Origin: Marinomonas algarum
GTDB taxonomy: Bacteria; Pseudomonadota; Gammaproteobacteria; Pseudomonadales; Marinomonadaceae
Assembly: GCF_020532605.1 (NCBI RefSeq)
Contig: NZ_JAJATW010000006.1
Coordinates: 113,793 to 177,792, forward strand
DNA length: 64,000 nucleotides
Reading direction: 5' to 3'
This document shows positions 1 through 9,957 of this stretch, piece by piece; position 1 is the first letter of the stretch; every line of letters begins with the position of its first letter. Made by a program: the position numbers and the translations under genes. The notes below the pieces were generated by a model. It was not told the DNA's origin. It saw only the letters and a list, made by a program, of their open reading frames with translations, and ran no database searches.

Positions 1-582
1 TTCACATTCGGCGCCTGTTTCTAAGCTCGCTGGCACCGCATTTTTCATTAACCATTCTGTCATCACGGATGATGGAGCAACCTGCGCTTGTAATGGCGTC
101 ATTGGGAAGCTTCCCAATGTGGTTTGCAAATGCTTAAACAATTGCTCGGTCATGCTTGCGTTGGTGCTATTAAGAACCAGTATTTTTGCTTTTAGATCAA
201 TATACGCCCAGATGTCTGTACGTTTTGAAAAGGCCTTTGGGCGCAGCGTGAAAACCAATTCGTCTTTCATATCGGCTTTTTCTTTACGACCCACCTTACG
301 GCCTTCAACCAATTCAATTTCTGCGACCTTGGCTTCTAACTCCTCACGCACCACGGCGGAGGGGAGGACTTTTTCTTCTTTGCCGGCACGAAATAACAAG
401 CACTGATCGCTGGCCAGTGTCCATTGTTCGCTGTTGCGAATAAGAGGCAACCAGCCAAATGAAAATTCTTCTTGTGAGCCACATTCTTTTAACGGAAAAC
501 TTGGAATCTTATCAATGAGCTCATTTGTATCAAGTGATTCGGTGTCTTTTAATTGGAAAATTTGTGCGTTTTTGAACCACAT
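1..582 (-). CDS. rdgC: Recombination-associated protein RdgC (partial, C-terminus off the left edge)
   Basis: RdgC is a nucleoid-associated, ring-forming DNA-binding protein that modulates RecA-dependent recombination. The minus strand is open from an ATG at 580-582 to the window edge, giving the first 194 residues. The protein begins MWFKNAQIFQL and continues with FPLKECGSQEEFSFGWLP and a later segment with LRPKAFSKRTDIWAYID; these features match the RdgC N-terminal half as I know it. About one third of the usual ~300 residues is missing because the gene runs off the left edge, not because it is broken. tdk starts its stop codon only 2 bases upstream, so the two may be cotranscribed (tdk then rdgC). 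Confidence 0.9.
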   Translation of the reverse strand, partial: MWFKNAQIFQLKDTESLDTNELIDKIPSFPLKECGSQEEFSFGWLPLIRNSEQWTLASDQCLLFRAGKEEKVLPSAVVREELEAKVAEIELVEGRKVGRKEKADMKDELVFTLRPKAFSKRTDIWAYIDLKAKILVLNSTNASMTEQLFKHLQTTLGSFPMTPLQAQVAPSSVMTEWLMKNAVPASLETGAECE

Positions 583-584
583 AG

Positions 585-1163
585 TTACTCTCTTACCGCT
601 TCTTTAAAGTGTGTTCGACAAACAGATAAATATCTGTCATTGCCGCCTATTTCTACTTGTGCGCCTTCTTTGACCGGCACACCCTGTTCATTAAGTCGAA
701 TGACCATGGTGGCTTTGCTACCACAATGGCAGACGGTTTTCAGTTCAATGAGTTTATCTGACCAAGCAAGCAGTGCTTGGCTTCCCTCAAACAGTTCACC
801 TTGAAAGTCCGTGCGTATGCCAAACGCCAGCACAGGAATACCCAGTTTATCCACTACCTCAGACAGATCGTAAACTTGTTGTTTGGTGAGAAACTGCGCT
901 TCGTCAATTAGGATACAACTGAGTTTTTGAGGCTGGTTGTCGCCCTTAACCAAGGTTAAAAGGTCGGTTTGTTTATCAAAGAGACTGGCCTCAGCCGAAA
1001 TGCCAATGCGCGAAGCGATTTGCCCTGCCTCAAAACGGTCATCAATTGAGGCGGTTAATAATAAGACGCGCATGCCACGTTCTTGATAATTATGCGCCGA
1101 TTGCAGAAGGACAGTGGACTTTCCTGCGTTCATTGCCGAATAATAAAAATACAGTTTGGCCAT
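585..1163 (-). CDS. tdk: Thymidine kinase
   Basis: Type II thymidine kinase, which phosphorylates thymidine to dTMP in the pyrimidine salvage pathway in the cytosol. At 192 residues it has the usual bacterial length. The P-loop SAMNAGKS is at residues 9-16, the catalytic glutamate lies in DEAQ (87-90), and the structural zinc site is complete: CxC at 145/147 and CxxH at 182/185. The lasso/substrate segment near 170-178 (VEIGGNDRY) is also typical. The ATG start directly precedes the P-loop strand as in E. coli Tdk. The next gene downstream is rdgC, 2 bases away. Confidence 0.96.
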   Translation of the reverse strand: MAKLYFYYSAMNAGKSTVLLQSAHNYQERGMRVLLLTASIDDRFEAGQIASRIGISAEASLFDKQTDLLTLVKGDNQPQKLSCILIDEAQFLTKQQVYDLSEVVDKLGIPVLAFGIRTDFQGELFEGSQALLAWSDKLIELKTVCHCGSKATMVIRLNEQGVPVKEGAQVEIGGNDRYLSVCRTHFKEAVRE

Positions 1164-1233
1164 AAGACGTCTGTTTGGTCGCTTGCAAAATAAATGGGTC
1201 AGCTAGTATAGCAAACCGATATGAGGATTGAGT

Positions 1234-1524
1234 CTATTTTTTTGCTCGCGGTGCTTTGGTGCTACTGAGGCTTTTGTTGATTTGTTGGCTAATCCACTCC
1301 GCTCGTTTTAAGCCACTTTGCTCACACAGTAGATCGAGCTTTTCAACGAGCTCTTGTTCTATGATCAGTTCTAGGCGCTTCAGTCCTTGAGCTTTTTCTT
1401 TTTGACGCTGTGCTCTTTTGTTGATTTTTAGCTGGTCTTTTCGAGTCAGTGGTTGGGTGCGAGGTCGCCCTGGGGACTTGCCAAAAAGATCAATGGTATT
1501 ACGGTCGGATGACGCTTTAGCCAT
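1234..1524 (-). CDS. YbfE-like small DNA-binding-type protein
   Basis: A 96-residue basic protein resembling E. coli YbfE, which is annotated there as a LexA-regulated protein of the CopB family. Shared blocks are the N-terminal DRNTIDLFG, then PGRPRTQPL, the basic helix LKINKRAQRQKEKAQGLKR, and a C-terminal LELIIEQELVEKLDLL followed by a helix, which looks like a ribbon-helix-helix fold. That suggests DNA binding, but no function is established. Upstream of the ATG I see no LexA box (CTGT-N8-ACAG). The gene sits between prc and tdk on the same strand. The ribosome binding site is weak. Confidence 0.75.
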   Translation of the reverse strand: MAKASSDRNTIDLFGKSPGRPRTQPLTRKDQLKINKRAQRQKEKAQGLKRLELIIEQELVEKLDLLCEQSGLKRAEWISQQINKSLSSTKAPRAKK

Positions 1525-1558
1525 GGTGTTATTCGTTTCATGTTAGGTTGAGAGGAGA

Positions 1559-1583
1559 CGCCCAGTCCACTGAGACTGGGCGT
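1559..1583 (-). terminator. Hairpin after prc, possible terminator
   Basis: A perfect 9-bp inverted repeat (CGCCCAGTC / GACTGGGCG) with a 6-base loop lies 18 bases past the prc stop and upstream of the ybfE-like gene. It is GC-rich like an intrinsic terminator, but no clear U tract follows on the minus strand. It may instead be a 3' stabilising or processing hairpin. Confidence 0.45.
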
Positions 1584-1600
1584 TACGATTGAGAATAGGA

Positions 1601-3649
1601 TTAGTTCTGCGCTGTTTTTTTCTCGTTTTGTTGTTGCGCCATTTGATTGGTGGCAATGAAATCAAGAAGAATTTCAGACGCTTCTTTGGCGTAAGTGTCT
1701 TCTTCAATTGCTTCAATATCATCCACCGATTCAAGCGTCTCAAGCCCCAGCGCTTGACGTCGAGTGTTTTCTCTTAACAGTTCTTTGGCTTTATTGTCTT
1801 CTTGTTGCTGAAGACGTGTGCTTTCTTTCAGCGACAGTGTTTTGTAGGTTTCTGCTTGCTGCTTAAAGTCTGCAATCTGTTCGTTAATGGCAACAAAGTT
1901 TGCGTCTTCTGCCATGCGCGCTTCATGGCGTGGCGTTAGAATTGGCAAGTAGGCTGGCATGTTCCAATAGACAGGGTAGCGTGTTTCATGAATTTTATCC
2001 CAAGGTAAGGGGTTATCCAGAGCGCTTTCGCCGATGGTGTCTTTATCAATAAGAGAAGGAAACATGATGTCTGGCATCACGCCTTTGTGTTGGGTGCTTT
2101 CGCCAGAAATGCGATAAAATTTGGCTTGGGTGACTTTCAGTTGTCCCTTATCCATTTCTTGTAATACTTGGACAGTGCCTTTGCCAAAGGTCTGATCGCC
2201 CAAAATTAAGGCGCGACCATAATCTTGTAATGCACCCGCGACGATTTCAGAGGCAGAGGCACTCATGCGATTCACAAGCACGGCCATGGGGCCGCTGTAG
2301 GTGATGGAGGTGTCTGAGTCTCCCAGCGGCGTTACGCGACCGCCTTGATCACGAATTTGCACCGTTGGACCAGAAGGAATAAATAAACCCGCCAGGGCGT
2401 TTGCTTCTTGCAATGAGCCGCCGCCATTGTTTCTTAGATCAAGAATAAGCGCGGAGATGTCTTCTTTACGGAGTTCTTCGATGAGTTTTTTCGTATCACG
2501 AGTGGAGCTTTTGTAGTCTTTGTCGCCCGCTTGAATGGCGGCAAAATCAGAGTAAAAGGTGGGCAAGCTGATAACGCCCACTTTAAAAGTTTCACCATCT
2601 CGTTCTATTTCAACGATTTCCTTTTGCGCCGATTGATCTTCCAGTTTGACTTTTTTGCGCACGATTTCTACGTGTTTGCTGGTTTGGGTATCGCCTTTAC
2701 TTGGGGTGATCTCAAGGGTAACGGTGGTGTCGCGTTCGCCACGAATCATATCCACCACGTCATCCAGTCTCATGCCGACCACGTCCACCATGGGCTCGCC
2801 TTCTTGACCCACTGCTATGATGCGATCGTTTGGCGCGATGTCTGTTTGTGTCTCGGCAGGGCCACCCGGAACAAGGCGAACGATCTTAGTATAATCGTCT
2901 TCCATTTGCAGAACAGCGCCGATGCCTTCTAGAGAAAGACTCATGTTGATGTTAAAGGTTTCTGATGCACGAGGGGCGAAGTAGCTGGTGTGTGGATCAA
3001 TGGCAGCGGTAATGGCGTTGGCAAATGTCTGGTATACGTCGACAGCGTTGGTTTGATCAACCCGTTTAAGTTGGTTTTTGTAGCGGCGTTCAAGAACGGA
3101 AATGATTTCTTCTTGGCTCTCACCATTCATTTTCAATGTCAGTGCGCGATTTTTTAGACGCTTACGCCAATAGTCATCAAGCTCTGCGTCTGTTGTCGCC
3201 CATTTTAGGTTTTCTGGGTCAATAGTGAGCGTTTCATCGAGGTCGTAATTGAAATTTGCTACCATCTCTGGCAAGTTCTCTTGCAAAGAAGTAAGCCGAT
3301 TTTCTAAGCGTTTTAAATAGAGATTGTAGATGGTGTAAGCAACTTGTGTGTCGCCTTTTCTCAGGGCATCATCAAATTGATTGCGGTATTGCGATAACTG
3401 ATTAATATCGCTTTGTAAGAAAAAGCTTTTGCTTGGGTCAAGTGCGTCGATGTAGTAATCAAAGGCTTGCGCTGAGATGGCATCATCAATAGTCGGCTTG
3501 TTATAATGAATGCCTTCCAGCATCTCAACAAGTTCTTTAGACACCTTGTCGTATTCGTGCGGTGGCTGTAGATCTTGGTAAGCCAGCGCTGAGGTGGAGG
3601 CGAAGGTATAGCCAGTTAAAAGGCAAAGTAAAAGGCGTTTATAGTTCAT
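1601..3649 (-). CDS. prc: Carboxy-terminal processing (tail-specific) protease Prc
   Basis: Periplasmic serine protease of the S41 family that trims or degrades proteins from their C-termini; in E. coli it processes FtsI and degrades Spr. The 682-residue length equals that of E. coli Prc. A signal peptide occupies residues 1-23 (hydrophobic core ending SALA). A PDZ domain spans about 238-318 (LSLEGIGAVL, PGGPAE, IRGERDTTV). The catalytic dyad is visible: the middle serine of SASASE at 465 and lysine 490 in TFGKGT, 25 residues apart as in E. coli. The C-terminal region (about 530-682) is charged and helical. It is transcribed alone or into the ybfE-like gene; the gene before it, apeB, is divergent. 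Confidence 0.96.
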   Translation of the reverse strand: MNYKRLLLCLLTGYTFASTSALAYQDLQPPHEYDKVSKELVEMLEGIHYNKPTIDDAISAQAFDYYIDALDPSKSFFLQSDINQLSQYRNQFDDALRKGDTQVAYTIYNLYLKRLENRLTSLQENLPEMVANFNYDLDETLTIDPENLKWATTDAELDDYWRKRLKNRALTLKMNGESQEEIISVLERRYKNQLKRVDQTNAVDVYQTFANAITAAIDPHTSYFAPRASETFNINMSLSLEGIGAVLQMEDDYTKIVRLVPGGPAETQTDIAPNDRIIAVGQEGEPMVDVVGMRLDDVVDMIRGERDTTVTLEITPSKGDTQTSKHVEIVRKKVKLEDQSAQKEIVEIERDGETFKVGVISLPTFYSDFAAIQAGDKDYKSSTRDTKKLIEELRKEDISALILDLRNNGGGSLQEANALAGLFIPSGPTVQIRDQGGRVTPLGDSDTSITYSGPMAVLVNRMSASASEIVAGALQDYGRALILGDQTFGKGTVQVLQEMDKGQLKVTQAKFYRISGESTQHKGVMPDIMFPSLIDKDTIGESALDNPLPWDKIHETRYPVYWNMPAYLPILTPRHEARMAEDANFVAINEQIADFKQQAETYKTLSLKESTRLQQQEDNKAKELLRENTRRQALGLETLESVDDIEAIEEDTYAKEASEILLDFIATNQMAQQQNEKKTAQN

Positions 3650-3773
3650 CCTGTGTGGGCTCTCTCAGTCTATTAAATACGTCATTGCCAAAATCATATT
3701 AGACACTGGGCAGTAAGACCAGCCAAAGTGTTAAAAAGTCACTTTTTTACAGCATTGTGCTGATAAGGACATT

Positions 3774-5072
3774 ATGAATATTTCCAGTTTTAACGAGGAG
3801 TTGTTGTCGTTTTTAAACGCGTCCCCAACCCCTTTTCATGCAACCGATACCATGCGTTGTGCTTTATTTGACGCGGGTTTTGTTGAGTTGTCTGAGCGAG
3901 ATACTTGGTCCATTGAAGAAGGCGGAAAGTATTTCGTGACTCGCAATGAGTCCTCCATTATTGCTTTCACTTCGCCACAATTAAATGTTCATCAAACCGG
4001 CTGGCGGATGATAGGGGCACACACAGACAGTCCGTGTTTAAAGCTTAAGCCCAATGCACAGGTTGACCGTTTTGGTTTCCATCAGTTGGGCGTCGAAGTC
4101 TACGGTGGCGTGTTGCTTCACACCTGGTTGGACCGAGATTTATCCATCGCGGGTCGTGTCACATTGAAGACACAGTCTGGGGATGTTGTTAGCCGTCTGA
4201 TTGATTTTAAAGCACCGATTGCGGTGGTACCTAATTTAGCGATTCACTTAAATCGACAGGCGAATGAAGGGTTTTCAGTCAACCCTCAAGAAGAGATTTT
4301 GCCTATTTTATGTGGAGCAGAAAACGAATTTGATCTACATACTTTACTGATTTCTCAACTCAACAAAGAGCACAGTGACTTAGAGGTTGACTCTGTGTTG
4401 AGCTTTGAGCTCAGTCTTTACGGTACACAGTCTGCTACTCTCGTAGGGCTTCACGAAGAGTATATTTGCTCCGCGCGACTGGATAATTTGTTAAGTTGCT
4501 ATGTTGGCCTACAAGCGTTGTTGGATTCAAATAATCAGCGTCCGAGTCTGCTGATTTGTACTGACCATGAAGAAATTGGCAGTTTGTCTGCGTGTGGCGC
4601 GAACGGTCCTTTCTTAGAGGATGTATTGCGTCGACTCACGCCAAATCAAGAGCAGTATGTTCAGGCAATGCAGCGCTCTATGCTGATTTCGGCGGATAAT
4701 GCCCATGCGCTTCATCCAAATTACGCCCATAAGCACGATAAACTTCATGCTCCAGGCATTAATAAAGGCGCCGTCATCAAGGTTAATGCCAATCAGCGTT
4801 ATGCCACCAACAGTGAAACAGCCGGTGTTTACCGTGATATCGCGGGGGAAGAAAATTACGATGTGCAGTGTTTTGTCGTAAGAAGCGATATGGGGTGTGG
4901 CAGTACGATCGGTCCTATTACGTCGGGTGAAATTGGCGTACCCACCATTGATATTGGCTTACCAACCTTTGGGATGCACTCTATTCGTGAGCTGGCGGGG
5001 AGTAAAGACGCCTTTGGCCTCTATAAAGTGTTAGCGAGGTTCACACAAAGAGATCATTTGATTTCTCGTTGA
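3774..5072 (+). CDS. apeB: M18 family aminopeptidase
   Basis: Zinc-dependent aminopeptidase of family M18 (aspartyl aminopeptidase type), 432 residues, a normal bacterial length; it probably removes N-terminal residues from peptides in the cytosol. Expected metal and catalytic positions are present: H83 in GAHTDSP, D237 in SARLDN, E266/E267 in CTDHEEIGS, D308 in SADNAH and H402 in GMHSIRE. The N-terminus (FLNASPTPFHA) is the usual M18 opening. No signal peptide is seen. It is divergent from prc, and a strong intrinsic terminator follows 29 bases after the stop, so it is probably monocistronic. The symbol follows common bacterial usage; substrate preference cannot be read from sequence. Confidence 0.92.
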   Translation: MNISSFNEELLSFLNASPTPFHATDTMRCALFDAGFVELSERDTWSIEEGGKYFVTRNESSIIAFTSPQLNVHQTGWRMIGAHTDSPCLKLKPNAQVDRFGFHQLGVEVYGGVLLHTWLDRDLSIAGRVTLKTQSGDVVSRLIDFKAPIAVVPNLAIHLNRQANEGFSVNPQEEILPILCGAENEFDLHTLLISQLNKEHSDLEVDSVLSFELSLYGTQSATLVGLHEEYICSARLDNLLSCYVGLQALLDSNNQRPSLLICTDHEEIGSLSACGANGPFLEDVLRRLTPNQEQYVQAMQRSMLISADNAHALHPNYAHKHDKLHAPGINKGAVIKVNANQRYATNSETAGVYRDIAGEENYDVQCFVVRSDMGCGSTIGPITSGEIGVPTIDIGLPTFGMHSIRELAGSKDAFGLYKVLARFTQRDHLISR

Positions 5073-5101
5073 TCAATAGAGCGTTCGGCTTTGTTTACCT
5101 A

Positions 5102-5136
5102 AGACCCCGTAAAACACTGTTTTACGGGGTCTTTAT
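5102..5136 (+). terminator. Intrinsic terminator after apeB
   Basis: A 13-bp perfect stem (AGACCCCGTAAAA / TTTTACGGGGTCT) with a 5-base loop is followed by TTATT. It separates apeB from pssA. Confidence 0.9.
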
Positions 5137-5246
5137 TGTCAGCGCTGGCCGACGAATATTGGCTCTAAGTCATTCTTTTTTAGGAAAAGAGTGGCAAATT
5201 TGTTACAGTCGATCGTTAGTTTAAAATAAGGTAGCCTTTTCTTATC

Positions 5247-6584
5247 ATGCCCATTCGATCTTTATTTGATTCCGCACCTTCGTTTGCGATTAACGCAGAC
5301 TCGTTCCATGTTTTGCATTCCCCCAAGGAATATCATTCAGCACTGCTAAAGTCTATTCAAAATGCCGTGTCGAGAATTTATTTGGTTGCTCTGTATTTAG
5401 AAGATGATGAGGCGGGTAGAGAAGTTTTGACCGCTGTTTATGAGGCAAAGCAGCGTCGCCCCGATTTGGATGTGGTGATCTGCGTTGACTGGCACCGCGC
5501 TCAGCGTGGTTTAATTGGTGGACAAAAAGGTAAGGGCAATGCGGCTTTTTACCAAGCGTTTGCAGAAAAATATGAGCACAAGGTACCTGTGTATGGCGTG
5601 CCAGTCCGCAATCGTGAGGTGTTTGGGGTGTTGCATTTAAAGGGGTCCGTGATCGACGATACCGTCATTTATACGGGGGCCAGCATGAACAACGTCTACT
5701 TGCATTTTCAAGAGCGGTATCGATTTGACCGTTACCACCTTATTGACCATGTGGCCTTAGCAAACAGCATGGTTGACTTCATTGACGTGAACCTGGTTCA
5801 GAGCCCAGCGGTAATCGATCTTTCTGTGGGGGATCTGCCGACTACGAAAGAAATTAAACCCTTGATCAAGGCGTTTCGTGCCGATTTGGCGCGTTCGAGT
5901 TATTGTTTAAAAAAGGAACAGGCACAAGAAGGGCAAGTCGCGCTAACGCCCTTGGTTGGGGTTGGGAAGCGGGGTAACGCGTTAAATCAGGGTATTGTGC
6001 GGCTTTTAAAAGAAGCCAAGCAAGAGCTGATTTTATGTACGCCGTATTTTAACTTACCTAAAGTGGTGCTGCGTGAAATTAAGCGCGCCATGAAGCGGGG
6101 GGTTGAAGTGCATCTTATTGTCGGAGACAAAACCGCCAGTGATTTTTACATACCCGTAGATCAGCCTTTTAAAGCCATTGGTGGTTTGCCTTATCTCTAT
6201 GAGATGAACTTGAGAAAATTCGCGCAGGTGAATCAGTCTTATATCGCCAATGGGGCTTTGTCGATACACTTATGGCAACATGATTCAAACAGTTTTCATT
6301 TAAAAGGTATTTGGGCTGACCGACGTTTTATGATGCTGACGGGGAATAATATTAACCCAAGGGCGTGGTCTTTAGACTTGGAGAATGGTCTTTTAATTGA
6401 TGATCCAAAGGGGTGCTTGTCTGAAAAGTTCTTAGCGGAATACGATGTGATTTATCGCCATACGCGAAAGATCTTATCTGCTGACGAATTCGATGTCATG
6501 GCGGATTATCCGCCAGCGATACAGCGCTTGCTGAAAAAAGTGATTCGTACACGAGCAGACAGATTACTGAAAAGGATTTTATAA
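5247..6584 (+). CDS. pssA: CDP-diacylglycerol--serine O-phosphatidyltransferase (phospholipase D type)
   Basis: Phosphatidylserine synthase of the gammaproteobacterial phospholipase-D superfamily type: CDP-diacylglycerol plus L-serine gives phosphatidylserine and CMP, the first step toward phosphatidylethanolamine. The 445 residues match E. coli PssA (about 450). Both HKD motifs are intact: H130-K132-D137 (GVLHLKGSVIDD) and H351-K353-D358 (FHLKGIWADRR). Other family blocks include DWHRAQRG (81-88), GASMNNVYLH and TGNNINPRAW. No transmembrane segment is seen, consistent with a peripheral, ribosome/membrane-associated enzyme. The next enzyme of the pathway, psd, is also in this window at 12831-13688 on the other strand. 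A 7-bp hairpin without a U tract overlaps the stop codon (6582-6606). Confidence 0.96.
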   Translation: MPIRSLFDSAPSFAINADSFHVLHSPKEYHSALLKSIQNAVSRIYLVALYLEDDEAGREVLTAVYEAKQRRPDLDVVICVDWHRAQRGLIGGQKGKGNAAFYQAFAEKYEHKVPVYGVPVRNREVFGVLHLKGSVIDDTVIYTGASMNNVYLHFQERYRFDRYHLIDHVALANSMVDFIDVNLVQSPAVIDLSVGDLPTTKEIKPLIKAFRADLARSSYCLKKEQAQEGQVALTPLVGVGKRGNALNQGIVRLLKEAKQELILCTPYFNLPKVVLREIKRAMKRGVEVHLIVGDKTASDFYIPVDQPFKAIGGLPYLYEMNLRKFAQVNQSYIANGALSIHLWQHDSNSFHLKGIWADRRFMMLTGNNINPRAWSLDLENGLLIDDPKGCLSEKFLAEYDVIYRHTRKILSADEFDVMADYPPAIQRLLKKVIRTRADRLLKRIL

Positions 6585-6640
6585 CGTTTTGCTTTGCAGA
6601 ACGTTACTAAGAAAGCGGTACGAAAGCCTTGTGTCTTTGT

Positions 6641-6817
6641 TTATTCTGTTATTTCCACATTCACATCAGAGGTGTCTGATAGGCTTTCTTCCGTTTCCAT
6701 CTTGGCTCTGTCTGCTTTTGAAATATATTTAGGTTTGGCTTTTTTAGGGTTGGCCTTTAGGTTTGCCTGTTTGTTTTTCTTCGTCAGAATATCTTTTATC
6801 TTTTTACGACGGTTCAT
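6641..6817 (-). CDS. DUF2986 family small basic protein
   Basis: A 58-codon ORF with ATG at 6815-6817 and TAA at 6641-6643. It starts MNRRKKIKDILTKKNKQ and contains a lysine/asparagine-rich stretch and the block KPKYISKADRAK, which I recognise as the DUF2986 signature of short marine gammaproteobacterial proteins. The last ~20 residues are acidic (METEESLSD...). A ribosome binding site, AGGAAA, sits 8 bases upstream. Function is unknown; the strongly basic N-terminus could bind nucleic acid or ribosomes, but this is a guess. The gene is convergent with pssA. A plus-strand ORF over the same bases is a shadow. Confidence 0.8.
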   Translation of the reverse strand: MNRRKKIKDILTKKNKQANLKANPKKAKPKYISKADRAKMETEESLSDTSDVNVEITE

Positions 6818-6950
6818 TGCTACTTTCCTAGGGGGTTCTGTTATTGATTGATAGTAGGTTATTCATTTAACAATGGGAGGTAAACCCGCTTTTCATGGTT
6901 TAGCTAATAAAGAGGCCAATTTTGCTGAGTCAAGAAGGATTTAAAGCTCA

Positions 6951-6988
6951 GAAGCAAAAAAGCCCTAACTAAGTAAATAGTTAGGGCT
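6951..6988 (-). terminator. Intrinsic terminator of tRNA-Leu
   Basis: On the minus strand a 10-bp perfect stem (AGCCCTAACT / AGTTAGGGCT) with an 8-base loop is followed by TTTTTGC. It begins about 9 bases after the tRNA CCA end. Confidence 0.92.
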
Positions 6989-6997
6989 TCATCTAAA

Positions 6998-7082
6998 TGG
7001 TACCAGTAGGCGGACTCGAACCGCCACGCCTTTCGGCAACGGATTTTGAATCCGTCGTGTCTACCAATTCCACCACACTGGC
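6998..7082 (-). tRNA. tRNA-Leu (anticodon CAA)
   Basis: An 85-base class II tRNA on the minus strand. The acceptor 5' strand GCCAGTG pairs with TACTGGT, with a terminal G-U pair as in some E. coli leucine tRNAs. The D arm contains GGTGGAATTGGTAGACAC, the anticodon stem ACGGA/TCCGT encloses loop TTCAAAA (anticodon CAA, reads UUG), and the long variable arm TTGCCGAAAGGCGT and the T arm GGTTCGAGTCC are normal. The CCA end is encoded. It stands alone with its own promoter and terminator. Confidence 0.97.
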
Positions 7083-7101
7083 CTTGAAAAAGGTGTTGCG
7101 T

Positions 7102-7129
7102 ATCTTAGGGTATTTGTAATTTTAGTCAA
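7102..7129 (-). promoter_or_regulatory. Sigma-70-type promoter of tRNA-Leu
   Basis: Reading the minus strand, a -35 TTGACT (7124-7129) and a -10 TAAGAT (7102-7107) are separated by 16 bases. Transcription would start near 7095, about a dozen bases before the mature tRNA 5' end. Confidence 0.7.
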
Positions 7130-7237
7130 TGCTTATCGGGAAATATTTTTATCTTTTTGACCGAAGGGTTTGAGAAAGTACCTTTTTTCAAGGATGTTCG
7201 TTAGAATAGCGCTCTGTTTTTCTAGGTAGTGTTTTCC

Positions 7238-9450
<2,213 letters not shown>

Positions 9451-9464
9451 TAAACAAAATTACC

Positions 9465-9508
9465 TCCCACTCTTTATTGTTTGGCTGATTGTCTTATAAA
9501 GAGTGGGA
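9465..9508 (+). repeat. 13-bp perfect inverted repeat before yajC
   Basis: TCCCACTCTTTAT (9465-9477) is perfectly complementary to ATAAAGAGTGGGA (9496-9508) around an 18-base loop. It begins 14 bases after the tgt stop and ends 19 bases before the yajC ribosome binding site. No U tract follows, so it does not look like an intrinsic terminator. It may be a processing or stability hairpin, or a control element for yajC-secDF. Confidence 0.75.
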
Positions 9509-9541
9509 AATCGTTTCATAAACCATTGGAGAGTTAACAAC

Positions 9542-9868
9542 ATGATCTCATTGATCTCACCCGCTTATGCCGAAGCCGGCGCACCGGCTGATGCCGGTAT
9601 TTTTAACCTAGTATTGCTTGCAGGCTTTGTGGTTATTTTTTACTTCCTTATGTGGCGCCCACAAGCAAAGCGTACAAAAGAACATAAAAACTTGATTGCT
9701 TCTTTGGCGAAAGGCGCTGAAGTGGTAACAGGTGGTGGTGTGTTGGGTAAAGTATCAAGAGTTGACGACAACTACGTTGTTTTAGAAGTATCAGAAGGTG
9801 TTGAAATGAAATTCCAAAAATCTTCTGTTGCGGCTGTATTGCCGAAAGGAACATTGAAGTCCATCTAA
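9542..9868 (+). CDS. yajC: Preprotein translocase subunit YajC
   Basis: Small inner-membrane protein that associates with SecD-SecF at the Sec translocon. The ATG at 9542 (MISLISPAYA) has GGAGAG 8 bases upstream, so I prefer it to upstream in-frame codons; the product is 108 residues, as in the family. A short periplasmic N-terminus rich in A/G/P precedes one membrane segment at about residues 24-41 (LVLLAGFVVIFYFLMW). The family motif RPQAKRTKEHKNLIASLAKGAEVVTGGG follows in segments, then a small beta-rich cytoplasmic domain. It stands directly before secD-secF as in E. coli. Confidence 0.95.
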   Translation: MISLISPAYAEAGAPADAGIFNLVLLAGFVVIFYFLMWRPQAKRTKEHKNLIASLAKGAEVVTGGGVLGKVSRVDDNYVVLEVSEGVEMKFQKSSVAAVLPKGTLKSI

Positions 9869-9878
9869 TGTTCTTGGA

Positions 9879-9914
9879 AAGGCGCTCTTTGATGATGTAT
9901 TAAGAGCGCTTTTC
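9879..9914 (+). terminator. Hairpin with U-rich tail between yajC and secD
   Basis: GCGCTCTT (9882-9889) pairs with AAGAGCGC (9902-9909), extended by flanking A/T pairs, and TTTTCTGCTTTT follows. It resembles a weak intrinsic terminator inside the yajC-secD gap and could reduce secDF transcription relative to yajC. Confidence 0.6.
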
Positions 9915-9957
9915 TGCTTTTCGACCCATTTAATTATACAGGTTCAAAGGATTTTTC

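Noticed and set aside
1525..1600. LexA operator for the YbfE-like gene
   Set aside because: No CTGT-N8-ACAG or close variant could be found in the upstream bases.
2531..2932. A 133-codon plus-strand ORF inside prc
   Set aside because: It is antisense to the PDZ and protease region of prc, which is clearly the coding strand.
6582..6606. 7-bp hairpin at the pssA stop as a terminator
   Set aside because: The stem TAACGTT/AACGTTA is weak and has no following U tract.
6594..6851. An 85-codon plus-strand ORF
   Set aside because: It is antisense to the DUF2986 gene, which has a ribosome binding site and a recognisable family pattern on the minus strand.
6998..7082. tRNA-Leu as an integration site for a mobile element
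   Set aside because: No integrase, no repeated 3' tRNA end and no foreign-looking genes lie on either side.
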